A DNA stretch of 64,000 bases from assembly GCA_030295235.1 (NCBI GenBank), contig AP026125.1, positions 1,736,001-1,800,000 on the forward strand, given 5' to 3'. The notes beneath the pieces are model-generated. The model searched no databases. It saw only the letters and a list, made by a program, of their open reading frames with translations, and was not told the origin of the DNA. Every line of letters begins with the position of its first letter. Position 1 is the first letter of the stretch. The stretch comes from Fistulifera solaris (taxonomy: Eukaryota > Bacillariophyta > Bacillariophyceae > Naviculales > Stauroneidaceae). A program made the position numbers and the translations under genes. Of this stretch, positions 53,994 to 64,000 are shown in pieces.

Positions 53994-55863
53994 TCAATGA
54001 CCCGCTCTATGGGCCTTTTTCTTTCCCTTGCCTTTCTTCTTCTTTGAGTTTGCTGTCGACTGATCGGTTCGGGCCTTTTCTACTGTCGTATCCTTCTTCA
54101 TCATGGCTTCAAAATCTTCTTGGCTGTTCGTGGGTGTAGATTCTTCCGTGGCACCACCACTTCTCTCTGGGTCGAAGGCGGCTTGCAGAGATTCCTCCGA
54201 CGACATATCCCATAGAGCAAGCTGGTTTCCTGAACCACCGCATCCCAGCAACCACGGAGTAGATGGATAAAACGATAAAGCAAACAGCTTGCCCACGCAC
54301 ATGTCCTTAGTCGTGATTAATCTTGGTGAGATGTTTGCTGCGGGTGCATTGTTTTGTGCGTAAGCGTTCCACAATGACACAGTGGCGTCCCTCGAACATG
54401 TAGCCATCATTCCGGGGACTTTATGATTGTAAGCCAAATTCGTCACACCGCCATATTCGTTTACTATGTGGGTCCAAAGTGGTGATGAGCTTTGAAACGA
54501 TCTCACGTCCCAGCAACTCATCGACCCATCTTCGCTTAAGACGGTGAGATACTCCGAATGAAAAGGATCCCAAGCAATGGCCTCGCAATCGGACGGTAAT
54601 TTGATGCTCTTTAAATTTTCGCCATTCGTACGGGCATCTAAAAGTGCGACGGTGCGGTCAAACGATCCTGTTGCGAGTAAGGTACCCTCCGACGGATGCC
54701 ACGCTACGCACTGTACTTTGTCTCGGTGATGGGAGAATGTGGCCGAATCGCAGCGCTCGTTGATGTTCCCAGATTCCCGAGTGACGTCCCATAGCTTTAC
54801 AGTTTTATCTGCAGATCCACTGGCGAGCACTTGTCTATGAATCGTGTTCCAAGAAAGCGACATGACAGCTTCCTCGTGGCTACCCGGTCGTAGCCCACTA
54901 GGAAGGGGCTTCCTTCTCTTTTCCGGTTGTTTACCTGCGGCGGCTTTTAGCATTTGCAATTTCAACAAATCATCCGCTGCTGAAGTATCTTCTCCACCTA
55001 ATACGCATGTTGGTTCAAGGGCATTCATAATATCCAAATTCCAAATCTCAATACCAGGAGAGAAGGTTCCGACGGCGCAGAAATTTCCAGTTCGTCCACC
55101 TGTAGCGACTTGTCCGTGAGCGAGACACAATGGATAAGATGGCAACGGAATATCGTGGTGCACAAATAGGTTTCCAGTCACTTGATCGTACACGTGAACT
55201 TCCAAACTCGCGAAATCCTGCAAATCACATTCGTTAGAACTTTGTAAAGTAGGACTGGGTCGACCAATGCAGCTGCCCCTAAGCCAAGCAATCTCTCACC
55301 TCCTCTGTTTTTGCAACAACTAAAATTGCGTCGTCTTCTTTCAGTTCTATATCTTCAGTATCACTGTTTTCATCGTCGTCGGTTGTGGCATACATACCAC
55401 CGGTCATCCCCGAATCTGCAAAACGCATAGCTTCAAGACCTTCGACGTTCAACGCGTCAAACTCTCTCGTATCAGGTACATCCGAAAGATCATCATCTTC
55501 GTCATCGGAAACCGAAGCGCCGGATTCGTCTTCTTTGCTGGCCTCGTCGGCTGGGTCATCCTCTTGTTCCTCCCTCGTCACCGGGGTCTGTTTCGTCCCC
55601 CGCCATGAGCAAGTCGGCTACGTCTTCTTCGTCACTCGAATATTCGTCCATTCTCAGGTCCGCTGGAAGCGTATTTTCGACTTTCGGCAGAACGATTTTC
55701 TCCTTTTGTCCAGTTTCGCCATCAATTTGGATTCGAGCTCCGCCATGTCGCCTCCTTGTTTCTCCATCATTTCTAGAAGCTCGCGTTCCGTGCTGCTTAT
55801 CTCGTACCGCTTGGGGTTTGGGTCTGCGACGCCCCTGGGCACCCATGCTAGAGACGATATCAT
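53994..55863 (-). CDS. PWP1: PWP1 (periodic tryptophan protein 1) WD-repeat protein
   Basis: ATG 55,863 gives MISSLAWVPRGVADPNPKRYE, the PWP1 start. An acidic region follows (DEYSSDEEDVADLLMAG; DDEDDDLSDVPDTREFDALN), with GLEAMRFADSGMTGGMY as in the family. One intron, 55,218..55,299 (GTGAGA...TTTGCAG), joins KTEE to DFASLEVHVYD. At least five WD repeats follow (VLASGSADKTVKLWDV, LLATGSFDRTVALLDA, VLSEDGSMSCWDV, MATCSRDATVSLWNA, GGSGNQLALWDM). The tail is KKKKGKGKKKA. PWP1 acts in rRNA synthesis and ribosome biogenesis in the nucleolus. The frame steps at an A-run (55,704-55,707) and a C-run (55,583-55,586). About 610 residues. Confidence 0.88.
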
Positions 55864-56152
55864 GCTGCTGAGTTATGAACTTCAAGTCCAGTCTGTGTTG
55901 TAGAATGCGGAAAAATTTTGCTCGGCGTCGAAATTTCAAAGTTTTCTTGGCTGTCATTATTTAGGTGTGTCGTACGGACGATTACATGAAAGAAGTTTGG
56001 TTATAGGGATCGGGTCGTTCGCAGATCTCTCGTGTTATTGAAAATAAAACAACAAAAACTAGGTCTACGCGCTAGAAACCTATAGCAAGCTAGTTCTTCT
56101 AGTTGACTCGAACATCGCTTTAAGAAATAATTATATCTTCATCTCCTAGAGT
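55864..56152. other. Intergenic between PWP1 and FBPase
   Basis: 5' flank of PWP1 and 3' flank of FBPase. An in-frame ATG upstream of PWP1 at 55,957 exists in another frame but has no support. Confidence 0.35.
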
Positions 56153-57697
56153 TTATAGCTGTTCTGATGTGTTGCCATTTACTTGTTCATCGCTGTAGTA
56201 TTTGTAAAATTGGTCCAACTCGAAGACGTTTTCTATACTGCCTAAAAAGGTGGGAACCCTAATCAAGCAAGTCGATAAAAGGTGAGCTAGTCCTGCTTCT
56301 GAACACCATCAACATTCCGTGCAAGCAAACTCACCTTTGATGTGTTTCTTTCGGCTTGACGTCAAGTATTCTCCTGCTTCCTGTCGACCCAGCTCCTCCC
56401 GCTTGTTCCATGATCATTGCCATGGGTGCCGATTCGTAAAGCAGACGTAGCTTTCCTTCTTTGTTGCCCAAAGTTCGAGGATATCCATAAATTCCACCGT
56501 TGATGAGAACATTGTGAACATCGGCAACCATAGATCCAATATACCGTGCCGTGGATCTTTTGGAATAAGAGAAAATGAATAAGCCACCCATGCGGATCAA
56601 ATATAAATTGATTGCTGACAAACTCTTACCGCTTTTTTATTGAGCTGGAGCCATGTTTCAATGCGCTGAGATACTTCTGAACTGGTTCGTCGAAGTCGTT
56701 GTAGTTGGCCTCGTTGAAGCTGTAAATGGCTCCATTCGAAGGGATTCGGATATCTTGATGAGTGTGTAGGAATCTGGACACATCAGGATCCAAAGTAAAG
56801 CCATCCACACCCGATCCTAAAGTAAGCACTAAGATTGTCGTTGCACTTTTGACCGAACAGAGAATATGAGTAAGATGAGATTACGCGAGCAGGCGAAGCA
56901 AGCCGATTACGACTTACGAGTACAGGCAATATCCAGCTGCCACCAATGAATTACCATCCTGAAGGAAGCTATCGGCATTCACTGGCTTTCCTGGCTGCGT
57001 GCGATAGATACCAAAAATGCTTCCCACCGGAAGTGAAGCGTCAATGTTTTTCGACCCGTCAATCGGATCGAAGACGGCGATGTATTCCCCTTGACCAAAC
57101 ACAGAATCATTCTTCCATCGTGAGACAAAATAGCGGGTGAGATTCTATCTTGCTCGGTCACGTTGCACATGTGGTTGAATCTTACCATGACATCGGCGCA
57201 ACATCGGGGTTCATCATCTTCTTCCGAGGCGACGGAATGAATATTACAGCTGCTGCCACAAAATGCTTGCATCATGATCGTGTTACAAAGTACATCGAGT
57301 TTTTGTTGAACCTCTCCTTGTACATTTTCTTCGAGAGGATTTCCTGCCACATCCACTGCCACGCCATACACATCATCGGTCTGCGCCCTTTGTACGATAC
57401 GGTTGATTTGTTTACACGCTTCCGCCACCGCCTGCAAGACCGGTTCTAAACCCCGCAATTCTGGTCGTTTCCAGCATTCAATTTCTAAATATCGAGGAAA
57501 TGTAGTCAACGCTTTCTTTTCAATTGTTTCGGCAGTTTGATCGGCGCACTGTCGGATGAATCAAAGGAAGCCGCGGGCAGTCTGTGCGTTACGCGTCTCG
57601 CTTTGTACTGGTTAAGCGATGTAGTCTGAAAGCCCACCGACGGCGCTGGGCAATGCAAGCAAATGAAAAGTCCGAGGAGAGTGATGGATTGTCTCAT
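56153..57697 (-). CDS. FBP: Fructose-1,6-bisphosphatase, plastid
   Basis: Five exons, with introns 57,112..57,185, 56,846..56,917, 56,557..56,629 and 56,259..56,334, all GT-AG with consistent phases. ATG 57,697 gives signal [24 protein letters not shown] at the plastid site. Conserved blocks in order: [38 protein letters not shown] (metal- and substrate-binding), [75 protein letters not shown] and [14 protein letters not shown]. It removes the 1-phosphate from fructose-1,6-bisphosphate (Calvin cycle or gluconeogenesis). The redox-loop cysteines of land-plant enzymes are not evident. The frame steps once near 57,550. About 400 residues. Confidence 0.92.
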
Positions 57698-58040
57698 TAG
57701 TGCCTTGGATGTGCAATGAGAGAACACGTCACGCTGCTGATTATATCGAGAAAGAGATTCTCGGTGATGTTAGAAATCCTTTCCGAATGTGAGGCGGTCG
57801 ATGTTAAAGCTTCACTTTCGTTACAAATATTGTTGGTCGGATTTTGCTTTCATTGTCGTTTTTGTCATCGCAATATTTTTCGGTGGCAGAAAAAACCTGA
57901 GTACCGATTTTTCAATAAATGCCATAGTAGAAGTACCCGTACGACTACTAAACTTACTGTCCGTCAGACGCACGGCGCACCTCTCGTCCACCCAACACCC
58001 AACATCCACATCCCGCCTTATTTTTTTTTTGGAAGAAAAG
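57698..58040. other. Upstream region of FBPase up to the mobile element
   Basis: FBPase promoter side. A T-run (58,020) and GGAAGAAAAG directly precede the first copy of the element; no target-site duplication could be established. Confidence 0.4.
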
Positions 58041-61000
58041 ATCTTCTCTTAGTATATATAACTAAAAGAAGTAGACAAAGGATAATTTAACACGGTGGTG
58101 GGCCGTGATGGGAAAGTGCACCGGGCGTGCACCTGGCCCGGTGCACACCAGGTGCACACCGGGTCGATCGCCTAGTTTTTTCATAGTTACAGTACAATCA
58201 ATGTCGTAGGACATTTTGTCACATACCAAGCCTCTTTTCGAACGTCCGAAAAAGCTCGCGCCGACCACTTTTTTGGTTTTTTTCCCTCGCAATCTCACAA
58301 TGGACGATCGAAAATGATCAAACTAGCGTATTAATTGTTAAATAAGAAGCAAAACAATGCGTGTCTCTACTAATGTCGACAATTCGGACAATACTGCCGC
58401 TACTTTCCGTCCCAGAAAGCTCGGACATACGGTCAACATTAGCGTGAACGGCCGAGGGAAGAGGCCGAGGCTATCTCGGAAATCCACAAATTGCATATCA
58501 AATATAGTCTCAATACTTCCAAGCAGAAGCCGATCACTCGCACAGCAATGCGCAGAACCGACAGTAATGATGAAACAATCAAAGACTACAAGCGAATGTG
58601 GCGAGTTGTATCATTTCTCTATTAAAATTAAGGACTACCGTACGGCAGCTATCATGAGTGACACGTATCGCGCATTCAATCCGCTTCCGGCGCAACCCGA
58701 AACTATTTGTCTGTACTGGAAATGGAAGATTACAGCCAAAGCTAAGCACGTTTTGGATCCTCTCGGTAATCAGGTCATGTGGCAGAAAATTTACGGACCG
58801 AATGAGCCGATGGTGCCGATGATGAAGCAGGAAAGTGGAGCAGTCCTACTTGCCTTGAGAAGTCGATGGCGGCCTTCAAACTTGTTCATAGCGAGCATGA
58901 TTTTCTGAACGGGCCATACCAGGGTCATTCGCGAGCATTGTGCGGAACTGAACACAAAGAAAGATGAACGCGGCGAGGAAATTCCGATCGATTTTTCGCG
59001 AGGGCTTTCGAAACCTTTGTGCGCCGATCATCTCAACAACGCACTTTTGAAGCCTCGAGGCAACCCGCTTGAATATATTGACGTGAAGAAAGAATATGAC
59101 TGCTTGCATTTGACTTTGTTGAAAAATCACGAAGAAAGGGAATTTTCAATTGACGGCCGAAACAAATCCGGATGATGCGTGCGTCAGCTTCTGAACTCGA
59201 GGAAAGGAGGCCCGATTGGATCGATGAAGAATCAGCAGCTCTCACGTCATGATCCTCCCTCGGCATTAAGTTGTTTCTGCGCGGCAGGGAGGTCTGTAAT
59301 ATCATGTTGCTGGACTTTCCGAAAGACCACTTCGCTGTATCGACCGAGCCTGGCGAAGAATCCGTTCTGTTTCTGACTCTCCAAGTCATGGGGAAAGATA
59401 GCAATCAGTACACGATACTCCGTGATTTATCGCTGACGATGACCATCCGAATTTTGTCCTGTTCGACATTTGTTGGCGACATCTACGCTGCTGGCATTGG
59501 AGGAATGCGTAAAGGATACTTGTTTCCGGAATGGAAAGAGCTCTCCGGTCATATGCAAGCGCGCTTCAAAGATAAAAGCCAGTTGAGACGATCATTCGAA
59601 GAGCCAGTAAAGTACGACGACTTTCTTAAGAGACTCAAGGTGCGTTTCAAAATTCAAATTCAAATCGTTGTACTGAAAGTGGCTGTTGTTTACTCCGCAC
59701 TCACCGTTTTTTCGGTTGTTCTATAATACAGAACTGTATTAAGACCTCTTTGGGGCCAGAGTACGATCCTAAACACATGACTGTTGGAACGCATTCACTT
59801 AGAAAGACTGGTTTTCTCTTTGCCATTTTCGGCATTCAGAGCCGTTACCTTGAGAGCGGCGTTCTTTTGAAAGTACGCCGAAAAATCAGCCAATCGAAGA
59901 CGTCGCCTTGTTGAAGTCCGCGCGCCATCACGCTAAAACGGACACCTCCGTTTACCATCAAGACGCTCTTACGCTTTTTTGCCGATTATCGCCGTCAACC
60001 GCATCTCCAGCGACTTGAACAGGGTATCGGGATGGGAGTCTATTTGGGTCGCCAATGTCGATCATCGCAAAAACAACGACGACACAACATCCACGGACAT
60101 GAACATCATTGACGTGGCAAATTTCTTCGTCAAGAAAGAACTCGGCATCACTATCAGCCACACGACGTTCGACGGAATTCTCGTTCGCGGCGGAAGCAAA
60201 GGGGAAGCAACTGAGTGCGGAGGAGGAGTTCAATCAGCTTTTCGGCGATTTGAGTGTCACTGTCAAGCAGAACATCTGGATGTTCGCCAATAAGAAAAAA
60301 ATTGTGTACCTGCGCTTGCATGCCCATGAAGATATGGAAATAGGTACGAAAATTCGTGATCGTCTCTCTCTTACGGAACCCTTCATCATTAACTCGATCT
60401 TTGTTCACTGCAGACAACAATGATAACGGCCGAAAGCAACGGACGGAGATGACGGTGACAATGCCAAGAAGCCGGAAGTTGGACAGCGGCAATAAAAAGT
60501 CAAGTCGCTGGCAAGGCAGTATGGAACTGTGAGTTACGCCTCTCAGAGGGATGAGCTTTCTCAAGCTGTCGCTCGCCAGAAGCAAGCTGTCAAAAATCAA
60601 TCAGGAATCTTAGAATGTCGCGAAAGCTGTTTTTGATCTCGTCAAGAAATTTGCCAAGCTCGAGAATCCCACTGGAAGTAACAATCCAGATGCAGTTGAT
60701 GGGCCATCTCATACTTGGGTGAATAAAATGCGAGATTCAGCAAAAAAGTATGCCAAGTGTATCGAAACTTGCTGGATGGACAAGGGTGGAATCGACGGCT
60801 TCATGGCTCTGCCGGTGGCTCTTGCTAGCTCGGAATACAAGTGCAAATGCCAGTAGGTCGGCAATGCATAGGTCATCATACATATAACTACATATTAATA
60901 GGTAATTTACATGATTAAACGAGTTTTATCTGTTTTACATGTCGATTGCTGTGATTTTTGTTTCGGTCGTCGTCGATGAGCTGAAAATGTGAGATGACGA

Positions 61001-61180
61001 TTTGGCTTTCTGCGATGGGGTTGAGGGTAGAAAGGTAAAGTTTACCGTGCGACGCGCAGACTGCGAAGTTTTTTTTCGGAGGTGTTCGCACATTGAGAAC
61101 GAAAAGCTCGTCAGTGCCGCATAGTCGGAACTTGAGTACCGGATGGACCCGGTGTGCCTGGTGCACAACCACAGAATATC
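58041..61180 (+). mobile_element. Crypton-like tyrosine-recombinase DNA transposon, copy 1
   Basis: A 3,140-base unit. Its plus-strand frames carry tyrosine-recombinase boxes: THSLRKTGFLFAIFG (H-x-x-R) near 59,790 and KSARHHAKTDTSVYHQDA (second His and catalytic Tyr) near 59,915. The upstream stretch 58,590-58,900 resembles a core-binding domain (ending PAQPETICLYWKWK), and a charged C-terminal part follows to about 60,855. No reverse transcriptase, capsid or transposase of the DDE type is seen, so a Crypton (CryptonS of stramenopiles) fits best. A possible intron lies at 59,640..59,731. The frames are broken in several places. Near the left end is a GTGCAC/CCGGG palindrome cluster (58,115-58,166) with an inverted counterpart at the right end (61,146-61,168). 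Confidence 0.75.
58115..58166. repeat. Subterminal GTGCAC palindrome cluster
   Basis: Overlapping dyads (GTGCACCGGGCGTGCAC, CCCGGTGCACACCAGG, GGTGCACACCGGGTC). The same cluster is present at about 61,255-61,306 in copy 2. The right-end sequence GACCCGGTGTGCCTGGTGCAC (61,147-61,167) is a near-inverted version. Likely recombinase recognition sites. Confidence 0.6.
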
Positions 61181-64000
61181 ATCTTCTCTTAGTATATATA
61201 ACTAAAAGAAGTAGACAAAGGATAATTTAACACGGTGGTGGGCCGTGATGGGAAAGTGCACCGGGCGTGCACCTGGCCCGGTGCACACCAGGTGCACACC
61301 GGGTCGATCGCCTAGTTTTTTTCATAGTTACAGTACAATCAATGTCGTAGGACATTTTGTCACATACCAAGCCTCTTTTCGAACGTCAGAAAAAGCTCGC
61401 TACCGACCACTTTTTTGGTTTTTTTCCCTCGCAATCTCACAATGGACGATCGAAAATGATCAAACTAGCGTATTAATTGTTAAATAAGAAGCAAAACAAT
61501 GCGTGTCTCTACTAATGTCGACAATTCGGACAATACTGCCGCTACTTTCCGTCCCAGAAAGCTCGGACATACGGTCAACATTAGCGTGAACGGCCGAGGG
61601 AAGAGGCCGAGGCTATCTCGGAAATCCACAAATTGCATATCAAATATAGTCTCAATACTTCCAAGCAGAAGCCGATCACTCGCACAGCAATGCGCAGAAC
61701 CGACAGTAATGATGAAACAATCAAAGACTACAAGCGAATGTGGCGCGAGTTGTATCATTTCTCTATTAAAATTAAGGACTACCGTCGGCAGCTATCATGA
61801 GTGACACGTATCGCGCATTCAATCCGCTTCCGGCGCAACCCGAAACTATTTGTCTGTACTGGAAATGGAAGATTACAGCCAAAGCTAAGCACGTTTTGGA
61901 TCCTCTCGGTAATCAGGTCATGTGGCAGAAAATTTACGGACCGAATGAGCCGATGGTGCCGATGATGGAAGCAGGAAAGTGGAGCAGTCCTACTTGCCTT
62001 GAGAAGTCGATGGCGGCCTTCAAACTTGTTCATAGCGAGCATGATTTTCTGAACGGGCCATACCAGGGTCATTGCGAGCATTGTGCCGGAACTGAACACA
62101 AAGAAAGATGAACGCTGGCGAGGAAATTCCGATCGATTTTTCGCGAGGGCTTTCGAAACCTTTGTGCGTCGCCGATCATCTCAACAACGCACTTTTGAAG
62201 CCTCGAGGCAACCCGCTTGAATATATTGACGTGAAGAAAGAATATGACTGCTTGCATTTGACTTTGTTGAAAAATCACGAGAAGAAAGGGAATTTTCAAT
62301 TGACGCCCGAAACAAATCCGGATGATGCGTGCGTCAGCTTCTGAACTCGAGGAAAGGAGGCCCGATTGGATCGATGAAGAATCAGCAGCTCTACGTCATG
62401 ATCCTCCCTCGGCATTAAGTTGTTTCTGCGCTGGCAGGGAGGTCTGTAATATCATGTTGCTGGACTTTCCGAAAGACCACTTCGCTGTATCGACCGAGCC
62501 TGGCGAAGAATCCGTTCTGTTTCTGACTCTCCAAGTCATGGGGAAAGATAGCAATCAGTACACGATACTCCCGTGATTTATCGCTGACGATGACCATCCG
62601 GAATTTTGTCCTGTTCGACATTTGTTGGCGACATCTACGCTGCTGGCATTGGAGGAATGCGTAAAGGATACTTGTTTCCGGAATGGAAAGAGCTCTCCGG
62701 TCATATGCAAGCGCTTCAAAGATAAAAGCCAGTTGAGACGATCATTCGAAGAGCCAGTAAAGTACGACGACTTTCTTAAGAGACTCAAGGTGCGTTTCAA
62801 AATTCAAATTCAAATCGTTGTACTGAAAGTGGCTGTTGTTTACTCCGCACTCACCGTTTTTTCGGTTGTTCTATAATACAGAACTGTATTAAGACCTCTT
62901 TGGGGCCAGAGTACGATCCTAAACACATGACTGTTGGAACGCATTCACTTAGAAAGACTGGTTTTCTCTTTGCCATTTTCGGCATTCAGAGCCGTTACCT
63001 TGAGAGGGCGTGCGTTCTTTTGAAAGTACGCCGAAAAATCAGCCAATCGAAGACGTCGCCTTGTTGAAGTCCGCGCCATCACGCTAAAAACGGACACCTC
63101 CGTTTACCATCAAGACGCTCTTACGCTTTTTTGCCGATTATCGTCGTCAACCGCATCTCCAGCGACTTGAACAGGGTATCGGGATGGGAGTCTATTTGGG
63201 TCGCCAATGTCGATCATCGCAAAAACAACGACGACACAACATCCACGGACATGAACATCATTGACGTGGCAAATTTCTTCGTCAAGAAAGAACTCGGCAT
63301 CACTATCAGCCACACGACGTTCGGACGGAATTCTCGTTGCGGTAAGGAAGCAAAGGGGAAGCAACTGAGTGCGGAGGAGGAGTTCAATCAGCTTTTCGGC
63401 GATTTGAGTGTCACTGTCAAGCAGAACATCTGGATGTTCGCCAATAAGAAAAAAATTGTGTACCTGCGCTTGCATGCCCATGAAGATATGGAAATAGGTA
63501 CGAAAATTCGTGATCGCTCTCTCTTACGGAACCCTTCATCATTAACTCGATCTTTGTTCACTGCAGACAACAATGATAACGGCGAAAGCAACGGACGGAG
63601 ATGACGGTGACAATGCCAAGAAGCCGGAAGTTGGACAGCGGCAATAAAAAAGTCAAGTCGCTACAAGCAAGGCAGTATGGAACTGTGAGTTACGCCTCTC
63701 AGAGGGATGAGCTTTCTCAAGCTGTCGCTCGCCAGAAGCAAGCTGTCAAAAATCAATCAGGAATCTTAGAATGTCGCAAAGCTGTTTTTGATCTCGTCAA
63801 GAAATTTGCCAAGCTCGAGAATCCCACTGGAAGTAACAATCCAGATGCAGTTGATGGGCCATCTCATACTTGGGTGAATAAAATGCGAGATTCAGCAAAA
63901 AAGTATGCCAAGTGTATCGAAACTTGCTGGATGGACAAGGGTGGAATCGACGGCTTCATGGCTCTGCCGGTGGCTCTTGCTAGCTCGGAATACAAGTGCA
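61181..64000 (+). mobile_element. Crypton-like element, copy 2, cut by window end
   Basis: Head-to-tail direct continuation of copy 1: it begins with the same ATCTTCTCTTAGTATATATA and follows copy 1 almost base for base to the window edge (equivalent to 60,845 in copy 1). The recombinase boxes lie at about 62,930 and 63,050. The copies differ nearly only by small length changes, in a scatter that leaves frames broken in both. Either the duplication is very recent or much of the difference is sequence error. Confidence 0.75.

Noticed and set aside
58041-64000. Retroelement or DIRS-type element as the source of the tyrosine recombinase
   Set aside because: No reverse transcriptase or gag-like reading is visible in the 3.1-kb unit, and no long terminal repeats flank it.
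1-64000. tRNA, rRNA or snRNA genes
   Set aside because: No stretch with paired tRNA A- and B-box sequence and no rRNA or snRNA core was recognised by eye; a covariance-model scan would be needed to exclude small RNAs.

Overview
The window reads as nuclear DNA of a pennate diatom, most like Phaeodactylum tricornutum. Genes are compact, with short GT-AG introns of about 58-131 bases. Several proteins start with a signal peptide ending at a phenylalanine or tryptophan, as in the ASAFAP-type plastid targeting of diatoms. Red-lineage plastid proteins (Tic20, FBPase, a lumen protein), a Ser/Lys-rich silaffin-like protein and a CryptonS-like tyrosine-recombinase transposon also fit. The species call is inference from composition and gene content; no search was run.

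Layout. 1-2.5 kb: an edge gene and a tubulin-cofactor-C gene, both on minus. 2.8-5.4 kb: a satellite of 205/213-base units packed with palindromes. 5.5-9.9 kb: an LRR-like gene, a Nudix hydrolase and a small membrane protein. 9.9-11.3 kb: gene-poor, with a dispersed repeat. 11.3-15 kb: exocyst Sec8. 15.5-25 kb: PIN/PILS-like carrier, plastid methyltransferase, a repeat/hairpin block, a FecB-like receptor, BUD31 and the silaffin-like protein. 26.7-34.4 kb: EF-hand membrane protein, MATE carrier, unknown membrane protein, gamma-glutamylcyclotransferase-like protein and O-acetylhomoserine sulfhydrylase. 35.5-45 kb: esterase, complex I NDUFB10-like subunit, membrane cathepsin, bZIP factor, small coiled-coil protein, Tic20 and a 2OG oxygenase. 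45.9-47.5 kb: a tandem duplication, then a diverged, inverted copy of the 2.8-kb satellite. 47.7-57.7 kb: ABC-class ATPase, lumen protein, Yae1-like protein, coiled-coil protein, a 33-base minisatellite, secreted proteasome-like protein, PWP1 and plastid FBPase. 58-64 kb: two head-to-tail copies of the Crypton-like element, the second cut by the window end.

The genes do not form one pathway. Plastid functions recur (Tic20 import, FBPase, methyltransferase, Nudix, MATE, lumen protein) beside RNA and ribosome factors (BUD31, PWP1, Yae1) and vesicle or protein quality-control parts (Sec8, cathepsin).

Two things stand out. The palindromic satellite occurs as two inverted arrays about 41 kb apart, with the nonamer TACGGAGTA or its complement at array borders. 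In addition, more than a dozen otherwise good host genes are interrupted by single-base frame breaks, most in homopolymer runs. That points to uncorrected sequence error more than to real gene loss, so protein lengths given here are approximate where a break is noted.
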